Assembly: GCF_022965805.1 (NCBI RefSeq)
Contig: NW_027331273.1
Coordinates: 158,079 to 222,078, forward strand
Direction: 5' to 3'
Length of the DNA: 64,000 nucleotides
Source: Primulina eburnea
Lineage: Eukaryota > Streptophyta > Magnoliopsida > Lamiales > Gesneriaceae
Both the position numbers and the translations under genes were made by a program. This document shows, one piece after another, positions 44,890 to 57,701 of this stretch; the stretch's first letter is position 1; each line of letters begins with the position of its first letter. The notes under the pieces are model-generated. The model was not told the origin of the DNA. It saw only the letters and a list, made by a program, of their open reading frames with translations, and ran no database searches.

Positions 44890-47800
44890 CTAACACATCA
44901 GAACTTCATTTTTGCTTGTTAAACCGAAACCAACAGGAAACAGAGGATCATATGACTCATCTTCGGCGTTACTAGGAATTTGTGCGACATTTTTAAACCA
45001 GGTGACCGGGAGTCGTCCTTGGAACTCATGATCTCCAAAGATAACATCAGCAATCCCGGTTGCTTCACTTCCCGGTAACCATGCAGCAACAAGGGCAGTC
45101 ATCTTCTCCAAAATCCGAGGTTCTAAAGCCAAAGGCCTACCGGATATCAAGATTATTAACGTGGGAATGGCTTCAGAAACAAGACTTATTAGCTCGGCAC
45201 CATTGAAATGAATTTTGAGATCTTTACTGTCGCCACCAGATTCCACGTATGGACCTTCGCCCACAACCACAATCGCGAAAGAGTAATTCCTTCCAATTAA
45301 GGTGGATGCAGATGGATTTTGTTCGTATATCACTTCTGTTTCAGGCCCAACAGCGTTTTTTATAGCATCCAAAATGGTAGTCCCTGTCATGAACATAGTG
45401 AACTATAAAGTTGTAGTCTTGAAGTTTGAATTCAGGCATAATTTGATTTTTGTTAAAAAAAATTTAAAATTGAATCTAAGATGAAATACTCATGATCTAG
45501 ATCTGACCGGTATAAGTATTGATTACACTCAATATCACACCCAGATATTAGCCTACGTGCACAAAAGCGCACTAGTACGACACATAACCAAGCAAAGTAT
45601 GTCGATGCTGCTGATAATTTCTGTTCAAATTGAGCTAAATTCAAAAACTAGTTCGATTCCTCTGCTATCTAACACTAAGTGAGAACCATGTTCCAAAGAA
45701 AATAATTATGGATGAGCAATCTTTGATATATTTTGGAATTATGACCATAAGACGCCAAATTTCAAACTGTTCTTGATTATTTATTTGAAAAGCAAACGGA
45801 TTCCAAATCAAATAAATATAATTTTGAATAAGAAAGAAGTTAAATTCCTTTCATGATTTGCCCACATGGAAGAGAAATTCAATTTATACCGGAAGAATTT
45901 GAGATAAAAGAATGCAGGTACTATAGAAGCAGAACAAGATGCAAATTGTTGAATGGTATTCAAGACCAATATAATGGGCAATAGTAGTTTGTGTCCCTTG
46001 TGCTTTATTTGGAGATGAATGAATCCCCAAAATGACTTACCAGTCGTAATTCTACCGCTTTTCCCCTCCCATGTTGCAGTCCATCCCCCACATTGATATC
46101 CCAGATCATCAGCATGCTTTCCAACTACAAGAATTCGTTTGGCGTTTCGGTCCAGTGGAAGAAATGGTTTCTTCAGATCCTTTCCATTCTTTAACAGAAC
46201 TAATGACTTTCGAACCGCTTCACGTGCTATTACCTTGTGTGACTGACACAATAATGAACTATATTTAAGTCTTTCAAGCAACGATCAAATTTTTTTTATA
46301 CTCGATTCCCTTTTAAGCGTCTTTTTAATTAAAAGTTCAGCCAAAAACGAGTTTAATATATAGCATGTTTTTTTAATCTTTTATTTTTTTAAAAAACATT
46401 ATCATAAAACTTTCACCTTTAAATGTGTGCCAAGAAGCAAAGTCAACCTGTACGGAGTCCATGAGTGAAGAATTTCATACTTTAATCACGTTTGCATATA
46501 TCAGAACAGGACATATAAAAGCACAAAAAATTGTTAAGCTCACCTCACAATTAACTGAATCGAGCAAAGATTCATCACTCATGGAATGTTCAAAGAGGCC
46601 AGAAACGAACTTTACTCTCAGAATTCTTTCAACCGCATCATTGATTCTAGCAATTGGGATCTCACCTGAATTCACCAGATGCATCAAATCTTCCAGAAAT
46701 AATTGAAACCGATAAGGCACCATCACCTGGTGAAACACACAAAAAACGTTACAATGTTTATTGTTATAGACTGGGTTAAAATTTCAACGGACGGGGATCC
46801 TTTACCATATCAACTCCTGCACTGACTGCTGACAGAATGCTCTGCCTGTAGTTGGATCCATGAGGACTTGAAAGCCGGTCCAGCCCTTCAGAGTCAGAAA
46901 TGACAAATCCCTGCAAGAGAGTCTCACCCTTCATTGTTTGTGGAAATTAAGCTAACTCGACAGAATTACTGAGTAAGGTAAATCATAGCAAGCCAAAAAA
47001 GGAAATAGCGAGGATGTATTGAGATATTGCAACTATTGTATTTGTGATTTCGTTGTAATTTCTCTCTTTAAAATCCAAATTTGTGCCTTTACTTGCACTT
47101 TGTAAATCTCAAATCTTTAGTTTCGTATTTTATACCCAATCTCACTGTCGACCACATGAACTCAAATGCATTGAGTAACTAAAATGGTTCCAAGCATCAA
47201 TTCAACAGAGAGACACATGTACAGAATTCTTGTCCCGTCCATATTTTCCTTAAAAGTTATAAAAAATTATTTTGCCTCGTGTCATGTCCATCTGTCAATG
47301 TCTCATTCTGACAATCACGGGCTTATGTTTAGGGGTTAAATTGAGCAACAAACATTTTTTTCACTCCTCTTCGTAGCAAAAGTTCTGAAAAGAATGGCGG
47401 TTATGGTAAAACAAATATCAAAGATAGAGACCGACAGAAATTTATAATCAATACCAGTCTCCGGACACAAAATAAATAAACCTGGTTTCCACAAATTGTA
47501 AAAGGGGCTTAGCTTGGGATACTCATAGAATCCATCAGCCTACCTTAAATCCAAGCTTCTCTTTCAAGATCCGAGTAAGAAGAAAATGGTTACTATGTAA
47601 TTTTTCTCCGTTCCAGCTAGAGTAGGATGCCATGATAGTACATACTCCCTGAGAAATACAATCAAGGTAAGGAGCCATGTGGATCCTCTCTAGTTCATCA
47701 TATGATACTATGGTATCTCCCTCGTTTATACCATTCTTGGTGCCACCATCTCCTACAAAATGCTTTGCACATGCAACAACATTTTTTCTGGAGTTTAACA

Positions 47801-49765
47801 CACTGATCAGTCAAGTCACGAGATAAAAGAAGCAAAGTCGATGACAAAAAAATTTCAAGGGAAACAGGATCTAGATGAAGCGATACAACAGAAAGAAGAC
47901 AATTTATTGATATAATATCTCCAGTATCCATCTGTGCTCTACTAAAAGTACAAGATCTATTAGATTTCGCTACCATATTGAGACAACATTGAGAAGGACG
48001 ATCTCTCCAGTAAGATATCACAATTTTCCACATCAAATTTGTATACCTTCCAAGATTGAACTACTTATGAAATAAAGATCCAATATCAGAAAGAATATTC
48101 AAAGAAAATCCAAAATAATTTTGACATCATGTGATACTATTTACAACACAGCAAGGTTCATACAGGTGCATAGATTGAAGTTCCTTTACCTCCCAGCCAT
48201 AAATGGGTAACCAATAGGATGTCCATGGGGTGGTTCTCCTTGCAAACCCGTGATGATCGAGGTCATGTTTTTAACAATTTGAGTGTCTTCACCGTAACTT
48301 TCATAGGATCGTCCCCATCTAGGATCCCTACACACCTGTAAAAATCATCTTAAAACATGAAGACAAACTAATACAGAATGACCAACCACCCATGAATGAT
48401 CAGAAACTAATCATCCAGTTTAGATTATTATATTTGCTGTGATATTCAACTTTTCCTCATTTCAAAAATTTTAGAAAATTAATTTGAGTTCCACTATTCC
48501 AGTCAAATAAGAAAAGTAAGGACAAAAATAGAATACAAAGTATGATTATGTTATGTTTAGATCTTAGATTGACTAATACAAATGCCCAAAAAAATATTTC
48601 TTTGGTGATTAAAATTAAATGAGGCAAAAAGATTAAAATATGAAACTTATGATACACATCAAACACTTTCTACATTTCCCATCATATCCATACATTTGAA
48701 AGGTCTAAAAAGTATGACTTCAGATTGAGAAGTTTTCATTTTTTTATCTAATTAACTTTCTCCAAGATCTTATATAATAATGAATGCAAAAGCATTGGCA
48801 ACGAAAGTAAGACTCATAAAATACTGAAACTACGGAAACTTACAGCAACACATGGAGCAAAAGTATAGTGAACCCCACTTGCCCTTACTTCAATTGCTGT
48901 AGCAGCCCCAATCCTCCGAGCCAAATCAGAATCTCTATATGAATGTCATAACATTTTTAAGCTATGCGAACATCATTAAGAATATAAATGGTTTCATGAT
49001 TCAATAGCGAGTGACCTGGTGGCTCCAAGGCCTATGTTGTGAGGAAAAATGGTTGCACCATACACATTGTTATTACCATGAACAGCATCAGTCCCATACA
49101 ACAGAGGAATCCCGAGCCGAGATTCCAATGCCAACTTCTGGAAATTATTTGACATTTCTGCCCAATCTAAAGATTTAGCATTCTCGAATGGTCCACTTCC
49201 ACCAACACTCAGTATGCTACCTGCACCGACCAGACATACAAATGCAATCAACGTCAAACATAAGGTAACTGGTATTGAAAGTCCTAAAATATCTACCATA
49301 TCTGATTACAAATTCTTGGTATATGCAGAAACAAATACAAACGATCCCTTAGTGCGTAACATAAAAACAACGTGCGCCAACCCAAAAACAAGATATAATC
49401 AAAGTCGAAACTTTACCTTCAAGCATAGTGATTGAACCATATACAAACTTAAATTTTGTATACTCCATGATTAAGCTAGTAAACTAAAACAATTGAAACC
49501 CAATTAAGGTGCTGAAAATAAGATATACTTGAAGCCCATTTGCCATGATTCATCAGCAATACAAGAAAAGCGTAAAAAGGTATGTCAGACCTATAGAGAG
49601 GTCTTTGATGGCATAAGGGGAGGCTACACTTCGTTCGATCTGCGTCATTTGGCCAAGCTTTTCAGGGAGAGTCATCCGAGAGAGAAGGTCTTTGACTCTA
49701 ACTTCAACTGGAGCATTAGGGTCCTTGTAAATGCAGCCCATGGCAGTAGATAAGCTGATATCCAT
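44890..49765 (-). CDS. Glycoside hydrolase family 3 beta-glucosidase (exo-beta-glucanase type)
   Basis: Nine exons join in phase: 49765-49591, 49220-49016, 48934-48844, 48335-48190, 47787-47544, 46910-46806, 46726-46544, 46242-46041, 45383-44890; product 614 residues. GH3 blocks in order: [88 protein letters not shown] with the nucleophile Asp at about 293, [30 protein letters not shown], the acid/base region [12 protein letters not shown] and [11 protein letters not shown]. The family removes glucose from beta-glucans, usually in the apoplast. Here no signal peptide is evident; the start [20 protein letters not shown] is near the conserved part, so an upstream exon could be missing, or the protein is not secreted. 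The usual SDW reads SDS. Confidence 0.9.
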
Positions 49766-50652
49766 AGGACCAAAAGGTTGATTCAGCTGGAACGAGGAGG
49801 CGACGATAACATACGAAGTTGCTTGTTTCTCAACGGCTTTGTGGGAAACCGAATTAGTAGGTAGGCAGTGTCGCGTTTTCTGCTAAGCTAAAATCGTGTT
49901 CTATCGTTTCTGTTTTTTCCTCATAGTTGCTGAAGTCGTCTCTTTGGTACCGTTCGTTTTTTAATTAAAAAGGATAATAATGTCGCACAAATTTATATGC
50001 CACGACATGTAACATTTTCAGTTTCACCACTCAAACCGCCTACTATTTTGTACAAAACTAAAAGAGCGAATGAGTCAAAAAAAATGTCGAGTTAGTGAGT
50101 AAATAAACATTTGATCGAGTTAGTGAGTAAATAAACGTTTGATCAAATGATCAAGAATTTGATTTATCCTATTAACAATTTTTCAAACGAACTTGTTAAA
50201 TATAATCTTCATAATTTGCGTGATTTTCAAATTATTACGTTAGCTCAAAAATTTACCCATTGTGCATGGACAGGTAACAACTATAAACCTCGGCCTTATA
50301 TTTGGATCCAACAAAAATTATATACAAGACTTGCGTATCTACATTCTTTGGATCATGGTATCCAAAAACAAAAATTTGACGATCACCGAAAAGACCAGCA
50401 TTTAGCTGTTTAAAAACTTTTAAAAACATATACCTAAAGATGATCGTGCAGTGTATGATTTATGAAATGTATATACATATAACCTTATTCCTGATAGGAG
50501 TTGACATTCATCATACTCACAGATAACGTATACAAGGTGTTACAAAATCTACTCTATACAGCGTATGCAGATTTTAACATCCACAGAAGTCACAGCTCGA
50601 TGCTACTATACCTTCACCAGATTTGCGGTTTTCCTAGCTTTTTCCACTGTTT
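49766..50652. other. Intergenic region between GH3 and PPR genes, with a 29-bp tandem repeat
   Basis: Contains the GH3 5' flank and the PPR 3' flank. A tandem pair of GAGTTAGTGAGTAAATAAAC followed by .TTTGATC lies at about 50088-50143. The small frame at 50147-50413 has no family likeness and is not called. Confidence 0.5.
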
Positions 50653-52894
50653 TTAAAGCATTTTTACAATCCAGAGCTTATATCTTCGCATGTGAATATA
50701 TACGAGACATGGGCCGATCAGATTAGCATCCGATAGACGCTTACAAAGTGTAAGGTAAGTATCCACATTTCCTGGCTGTTGAATCCCTCTGCTTAACCCC
50801 TGAAGCACAGCTGCTCTGTCCAAGAATTCTGGATACAAACTTTGGTCGAGCATTTTCATAACTGTATCAGCAGCATTCTTGAAATGACCACCTTTAATGT
50901 AACCTCTCAACAACCAAGATAACGTTTTTTTTCTCCTCAAAGAACTGCCAACCTCCATACGAGTAAGCAACCGACTTACAGAACCGGCCTCTTTTTGCGA
51001 AGCACAAATAGCCAACACAATGTCATAAATATCAGCATCAGCCTCCTTACCGATGAGCTTCATTTCCCATAACTGTTGCTCTGCCTCACCTCCACGCCCA
51101 GCACAGACGTACATAGCCAGAAGTCTCTCATGTACCATTCCAAGAAACGAGGGGCCTCCCTCTTCAACAACCCAATTAGATAAAAGGAGCCCATAAGCCA
51201 ACAGATCTTCTTGATACTTCTCCATGAGGCTAACATGTTCCGAATTTAGTTGAGCGATCAGACCAGTCTTGGTGTAGCCCTTTAGCTTGCGTAAAGCTTT
51301 AGCAAATTCGTTAAGCTCTTTGACCAGAGCAGTCATTGCTATCAAATAACTATATATCTCTGGCTTCAAACCAGATTCTCTAAGGTGAATCACGAATTTG
51401 GCAGCATCCACATATTTACCCTCCTCCTAAACGACAAAGGCATCTCGATAGTGTTAAGAAAAGACCATCATAAATAAATGAACAACGTGCGAAGAAACTA
51501 TGAGAATATCCATGAATTACAGCATACACATGATGGAAGAGACGGCATTTAGGTCACATAACATCCACGCAGGTACATTACATCATTAGAGGACAAGAGT
51601 TTATTAACAACAGGTTTAAAATCACAGGAAGTCTTGCACACGCCTTTTCTGGCCAAAAGCAGTTCATCCAAAATTTGAGAGATTGATGAATTCCTAGGAA
51701 AAAGTTAATTGGTGGCAATGCATATTTAGCAGTATGGGATACATATAATCATGTCACCATACTTTGGGGCACATTAGCGAAGAGGAAGAAATCGATATAG
51801 ACGACCCAAACAAGTGATCGGTGCATTTTTTATTTTCTAAATCATTCAACCATAAAATCAATTTCCCTAAATTAATTCAGCAACTACATGAACGAAAATC
51901 CAGCCCACCCAGCAAAACCACAAACAAGGCAACAACTACAAGGCACAGAAAAAGAAAGGACAGCCGAGTCACAACTATCTACCCATTTCAATTCAATAAC
52001 ATAAAACAAGAAAACAAGAACCGTTGGAGTAACATGGCGATGCAAACTAAAAGCATTCATCATAAACGATAGATGAAATATAAAACAACATAAGAGTGTG
52101 ATTGCTGATCCAAAACAGTAAAACAAGAACATAGTTATCAAGGTATTAGCAATTACCATCATCTTCCATGCAAGGTATCCTGCCGGGCCGCCCTTATTCC
52201 CCTCGGATTCTCCATCAGGAAAGGAGGAAATCCCTCTTCTCAACACCTCTTTAACAAACAAAACTGTGTCTTCCTTCTCCCCAGCTTCCCAATACAATGA
52301 AATAACCTTCTCAGTCATACTAAAATTGGTCTTCAAGCCAACGCAATCCATATCTACCAAGAGATCAACCACATCTTCTACCTTGTTCTTCTCCTCTATC
52401 AACTTCTTCACCCAAGTACACATGATTGATACCATCAACTCCAGCGTCTCCTTGTCGACTTTATTCTCCTTTTTCAGCCACTCAAACACCTCCAACGCAC
52501 ACCAAGAATCCCTCCCCTCCTGCGCAAAGTACACCAAGACTAGCTGCAACTCACGGGCCGACAATTTATCGTTCAATTCCTCAAGAACATCCGATGGTTC
52601 CCGAACCATTCGCTCCAGTTCCTCGATTGCTTCGAAAAACCCTTCACTCATTTCCTCTTCGCCATCGCTTGTGACAAACATGTCCAATTGAACCGACTTC
52701 AAGATTCCGAGATCTTGAAGCTTGTTTCTTCTCGTGAATAAAGAAGCAGCGTTGTCGGAGCTCGAAAGTCTGGCAAAAGATCGAAATTTGAGCTTGCTGG
52801 GCTTCGGGGTCGCAAGAGAAATACGACGACTCGAAGAGGAACAAAAAGTGAGACCCAAGTCGCTGATGGCAGTAATCCCACTAACAGACGACAT
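50653..52894 (-). CDS. PPR-like protein, At2g30100-type, probably plastid-targeted
   Basis: Two exons, 52894-52157 and 51426-50653, join in phase 0 over a 730-bp intron and give 503 residues. The first ~50 residues are rich in Ser, Arg and Lys and poor in acids (MSSVSGITAISDLGLTFCSS ...), as in chloroplast transit peptides. Then come EEMSEGFFEAIEELERMVRE, SARELQLVLVYFAQEGRDSW and VFEWLKKENKVDKETLELMV, which I recognise from the Arabidopsis At2g30100-type PPR protein. The C-terminal half is alpha-helical with loose PPR-like units (AAKFVIHLRESGLKPEIYSY, RLLAMYVCAGRGGEAEQQLW, LRGYIKGGHFKNAADTVMKM). PPR proteins bind organellar RNA; the target here is unknown. The intron-read extension after 52157 is not coding. 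Confidence 0.8.
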
Positions 52895-53142
52895 GTTTTT
52901 TCTAGAAAATCGGTTACAAGAAATGGTTGATGTTGGCAGAGCAAAATTGGGGAAACGAATATGGCGGTCAAGCTCTCGTAGTAAATTTCAAATCCAATTC
53001 TTGATAATTCCCTGGCCGGTCTATCCTCCGAAATTCAGATTAAACAACGCAGTTCCAAGCTTAATCATTAGAGGGAGATGAAACTCCGGAACGATCCTAC
53101 CAACCCATCTGTGTATGTGATGGAGTAAACAGAAAGCGACTT

Positions 53143-53143
53143 T

Positions 53144-53195
<52 letters not shown>

Positions 53196-53221
53196 ATGTA
53201 TATATATGTGTGTGTGTGTGT
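53143..53221. repeat. (TA)n-(TG)n compound microsatellite
   Basis: A TATATAAATATA tract runs into about 40 bp of alternating TA, a short unique piece and (TG)n ending at 53221. It lies about 250 bp upstream of the PPR start codon. Confidence 0.92.
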
Positions 53222-53569
53222 CAGACTCAAAAAAGAAGAAAAAGAAACGACGGTGGGTAAAATGAATCTCTCAGCGCTAACTTTGAAGCCACAAAATGAA
53301 TATATGCTGACCGTGGAAGCTTACGGATAATGGAGACATATTTTCATATATTAATTAATCAACTAAAAATCAGCATTTTAAAAAATCCATTTAAACTTGA
53401 AACTCTGTTTTGAAAATTAAACAGAAAAAAAACGTTTAATCATCTAATAACTAAAAATCCTACATCAACCTTTAAAAATATTAACTAACATCTAAATAAT
53501 GCATAAAAATCTTTACTAAATTCTTTAACAATAATCTTTTGAATCTTTTATCTATCAAGCTAATGCCTA
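53222..53569. other. AT-rich intergenic sequence
   Basis: AT-rich sequence upstream of the PPR gene. It may contain distal promoter sequence, but no feature is recognised. Confidence 0.45.
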
Positions 53570-54460
53570 AAACAAAATGTCCCTCGGAAGTGTACTGCCG
53601 TACTTAATCCACTCAAACGTTAGCACCTCCTCATATCATCAAATCATGCAACATTCAAATCTAGTGAGACTAATGACTCAGCACGTTCTAAACATGAGTA
53701 GCAAATAATACGAATACAATCACAAGCATTAAAAGCATACTTATTTAAAATAGTTTTAAGCATAAATAAATCGTAAAATCATTTAATCGTAGAGCTTTCA
53801 ATCTTTTATTATTTTGGGTGAAGTTTGATCTTCGAAAGTGACTAGCATTTATCATCTGGTCGACTGATAAGTCTTCAACTCCACATGGTCCATGGGGACG
53901 GGCACTAGGAACCGTCATGGAAATACGATAGTTAAGCTCTCTCTGGGGTATTTTCCCGTAAAAGGCTCCCTCTGGGGTATTTTCCCTTACGACATCTCAT
54001 AAAATTGTAAGTTCATTGTTTCTTATGAAAACCGATCCCCCACATATCCTCTATCATTTGTCACAGTCAATTCATATCCCTCAAAAATATTTTTCCTTTT
54101 CTTTTTAGAGCATAAAATATCATGACACAGTAAAAATTACAAAGTTTTACCATAAATCATAAAAAATCATATTTTCATCAATGTCACATTCAATTCACAT
54201 CTCACAAAAATATTTTTCCGTTTCTTTTTAGAGCATAAATATCATGACTTTCAAAAATAACATGTTTAACAGTAAAAATTACACAGATTTACCATAAATC
54301 ATAAAAAAATCATATTTTCATCAAAATCATCAATTTATATCTTTAGCATGCACTATGATCCCTCGGGACGCTGTAAATCTTTTTCGTATTACCCAAGTGT
54401 AAAATGACCGTTTTGCCTCTAGACGTTTTATTTTCCATTTTGACATTTTCTTACTTTTAT
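53570..54460 (-). mobile_element. Diverged Ty3/gypsy LTR fragment
   Basis: The stretch shares the words AAAATGACCGTTTTGCCTCT and GGGACGCTGTAAATC with positions about 6655 and 6620 in the long LTR at 5689-8291, in the same orientation and order. It also has the repeated CTCTCTGGGGTATTTTCCC (53938 and 53968) and a tandem duplication at 54058-54320. Ends are not defined and no coding part is attached. Confidence 0.45.
54058..54320. repeat. ~125-bp tandem duplication
   Basis: Two copies, about 54058-54182 and 54183-54320, share AAAAATATTTTTCC, CTTTTTAGAGCATAAA and TTTACCATAAATCATAAAAA with small differences. Confidence 0.8.
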
Positions 54461-54834
54461 TGACCGTTTTGCACGCGCCACAAAACACGTGGGGCGGCTC
54501 ATGCGTATTTGAAATAATTTTTTTAAAATTTTGCATTTTTCTTAACAGATGGATTTATTTTTTTTAAATCTTTTTATTTTCATTTGTAACCGTTGTAAAT
54601 TTTCTATTTTTTAAATATTTAATTAAATTTGAATTAAATTATAAAAAATCCAAAAAATTTGTAACGGCTATATAACGGCTAGTTTTAATACTCTTCTATT
54701 AATTCCCACAAATATGTACACATATTTTCATTACAACTCACTACACTCTCCAATTCTACTCTGTAATATTCTCCCATCTATTTTTTTTAAGTTCCAAAAA
54801 TCTTATTTTCTATCCGAAATTGATTAAAATAATA

Positions 54835-55568
54835 AGGTATTTTTTACAAATTTCTTGAATTCTACAAATAACCCGCAAAAATATCCATTTTCCCAAAATC
54901 CACAAATTCCACCAAATTATCAATACCCACATCTATTTCCAAATATGACGTTTCCTCCCAAAAATCTTCAAAATTTCCAAGGTTTTGGAAATTCTATGAA
55001 TCATCTGAATTATTCCCCTTGAGGTCCATATCAACCGCTTCCTGCCGAATATTTGCAAAACATGAGTCAACTGTATTTCACGCTGCCGGTTGTTCATGGA
55101 TATAGTAACCCACACAAAAATGTTATGTCTTTCACATCTTCGATGTCGACTGAACCTGCAACTCCGAATTTTGTCTCGGAGACACAACTTTTCCGATCGT
55201 GAATCCCCAATTGAGGTGGTCAATCTAGAAAAAGCGGTTTCAAATGCTGAGTGTTCAAGAAAGAGTTCAAGTTGGATACAGATTGAAGATGAGGTCTTAG
55301 CGAGAAGTTTTGTCACTATCAGCGATGATCCAATATATGGCAATGATCAAAAGACGGATGCTTTTGGGGACGTGTTGCAAGCTACTATAATGAGAATTGT
55401 CCCCCAGGTTCAAACACCAGAAGTGAAAATGTTATACGGTCACATTAACACAATACAATCCAAAAGAAGGTATATCGATTCAACGCAAATTATAATATTG
55501 TTTACAGTTCATATCGAAGTGGTCACAGTGACGAAGATTTATTGAGGTTTGCGTACGAAAAATATTTT
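54835..55568 (+). pseudogene. NAM-associated / Harbinger-MYB-like gene relic, split by retrotransposon
   Basis: An Asn/Pro/Gln-rich start (NPQKYPFSQNPQIPPNYQYP, FPPKNLQNFQGFGNSMNHLN) is followed by LPAEYLQNMSQLYF, SFTSSMSTEPATPNFVSETQ, then the conserved trihelix/MYB-like part: EDEVLARSFVTISDDPIYGN, DQKTDAFG and, after a one-base shift at about 55367, GRVASYYNENCPPGSNTRSE and RSGHSDEDLLRFAYEKY. Such proteins are usually annotated in plants as glutathione S-transferase T3-like or NAM-associated proteins and resemble Harbinger transposon MYB proteins. Stops lie near 55021, 55200 and 55213 and at the conserved Trp after NVIRSH (about 55445). No ATG is left at the start. The frame is cut at 55568 by an LTR; the rest should lie beyond the window. 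Confidence 0.75.
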
Positions 55569-55570
55569 AA

Positions 55571-57396
55571 TGCCCGAGATTTGTGGTGTTGTTAATTTGA
55601 AATGATTAATTGATTAATTGATGTGATTATAGACAGAACGGATCAGACCGGGGAAGTCGGAAAGAAGTTGGAATTATGTGCGAGGAAAAGACCTCGCGCA
55701 TATGCGCGACCTTTCCGGGCGCATATGCGCGAGGTAGGCAGAGGACCCCGCGCATATGCGCGATATGGATCCGCGCATGTCCGTGAGGGTACTCGATAGT
55801 TGTGAAGAATTGTGAAGGACCTCGCGCATATGCGCCGAATGAGGGCGTGCATATGCGCGAGCTGCCGTGTGAAGGACGCGCCGAGACATATTGTCTTACG
55901 CATATGCGTCGAGACAGGTCGCGCATATGCACGAGACGTGCTGGGCATAGAATGAGCCACCTAGCCTTCTCATGCAATATAATGTGTAAACTCGTTTCAT
56001 TCTTCAGAATTTTGCAATAATCGATCAGAAACTTCTCTAGCTTCTTTATAGCTGTGAATTGTGATTGTACAAGATGTGCCCGTCCGATTTTGAATCCGAC
56101 TTCAGTACTGTGTTCCTATCGATGCAGGCTACAACTGGACGTAAGTTTTATTAAGTTTTTATATGTCTTGAAATTATGATATTGCCAGAATCGGATATGA
56201 TTCATATATGATGTTCTTGACATGTTAGACATCGTATAATCGAAATCGGATTGAAGAGTGGATACCATATGAAATTGTTATGAATTTCTGATTGGATATG
56301 ATTGAGATTTGATATCAGATTGGTGTTGTTATTGATTATGAGTAATGGACGAGGATATTCAGATTGTTCCGTTATGCCGTTGATTTTGAGTTAGATTCAG
56401 ATTGATCAGATTCGGTATTGATTTGAGCAGTATATTGATATTGTACTTCTTGATATTGTCATTGCTAGATTGAGTATTGACAGACTTCAAATTCTAGACT
56501 TGAATGTTGTCAGAACTGCTATTAAAGAAAGGTATCAATGTCGAACCGGGAGAATGACTCGAGTGTGATATACTTGAGTTTCCCTAAACCACATACTTAT
56601 TGTTATTGTGTGCATTGATTTAGATTGATTTGCTTGTTCTATTTATTTATAGAAAGCATGTATTAGACGATTGGTCTTTTGATAGACGGGCCTGATGGTG
56701 ATGGAATCGTCACTGACCCATTGCACATTGTCATTGAATAGTGATTGGCGGAGATGTTAAAGTCTGTGACGGATAGGTCAAGGCACCGGATGTTTGGTTT
56801 ATATCGATGTTTGATTAGAGGTGGATTTACTTCTTTTACTGAAATTCGATATAGGATGCCAACATCTAGAAACCGGGATCCGTAGACTAGGAATGAGTCT
56901 AGTCTGAGATATGGAGTCATGAGTTGATTTACAGATTTATATTGAATTATTCTTTCAGATTTTGATTCATATTACTGATATCTGTTTCATGCTTTATATT
57001 GATTATATGATCGCATGTATCGTTGATTTATACTGGGATGTATTTCTCACCGGAGTTATCCGGCTGTTGTCGTGTTTGTATGTGTGCATGACAACAGGTG
57101 GGACAGGATCAGGGTCGAGGAGATGAAGAGAGAGATCGTGATTGGAGTGGAGACTACGGACTTGGATTCTAGATAGGGTTTGAAAACTTGATATGTAGTC
57201 GTTAAACCTTAGTTTTAAATGAGTGTATAGTGTACAAGACTTGTACTTTGTTTTTCGATGTATATATTCGAATGAGTTCCATTATGTTCCGCATTTGACA
57301 TTTGTATAAAAAAAATTTAGACCCTGTTTATTATAATTGAATTAATTATTCCCACAGACGATTAAGAAATGAATTAGCGTCCGGGTCCCCACAACA
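55571..57396 (+). repeat. 5' LTR (1.83 kb)
   Basis: It starts near TGCCCGAGATTTGTGGTG and ends TCCCCACAACA before the primer site. The 3' LTR matches it closely but has an extra ~30 bp after GATTATGAGT and lacks ~22 bp after TTGATTTGAGC. The start could be two to four bases earlier because both copies share TAATGCCCG. Confidence 0.9.
55695..55934. repeat. Cluster of CGCGCATATGCGCG palindromes in 5' LTR
   Basis: Perfect or near-perfect palindromes around a CATATG core lie at about 55695, 55719, 55749, 55823, 55847, 55899 and 55919, with a decayed one at 55771. Most are within CTCGCGCATATGCGCGA. They create AYAR/HMR-rich frames on all strands, which are not proteins. Confidence 0.9.
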
Positions 57397-57398
57397 GG

Positions 57399-57410
57399 TG
57401 GTATTAGAGC
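57399..57410 (+). other. Primer binding site, initiator tRNA-Met type
   Basis: TGGTATTAGAGC, one base off the canonical TGGTATCAGAGC, lies two bases after the LTR end. Confidence 0.85.
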
Positions 57411-57701
57411 GATAGATCCTTTAGACTGAGATAGGAGCTAGTGAGAGGGGTAGATTAAGTTTTCTTTCCTGCTTTTGATTGCTAGCATGTTCTACTGCTT
57501 TATAATGCATGTTTATCTGTTTATCTGACTTGATTTGGAAACATGTGTTATTGAGAATGAATCAGAACCGATTCTTGATCAGCAGTAAGATGATCGGAGG
57601 AGGACTGAAACAGATTTGTTGTATTTGGTTGCTAACCTTTTTGATAATCAGATATACCTCCTCTAAGAATACCAGAACAGGGTAGCACTTCGAATCCTCC
57701 A

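Noticed and set aside
50147..50413. 88-residue frame between GH3 and PPR genes
   Set aside because: No motif, AT-rich composition and no splice context; likely chance.
52266..52691. 141-residue plus-strand Ser-rich frame over the PPR gene
   Set aside because: It is the antisense of an acidic, Leu-rich coding region, which gives Ser-rich shadows.
55627..56020. Overlapping frames on both strands with repeated AYAR/HMR motifs, also at 62226-62631
   Set aside because: They arise from the palindrome cluster inside the LTR; the same pattern appears in several frames of both strands, which is not coding behaviour.
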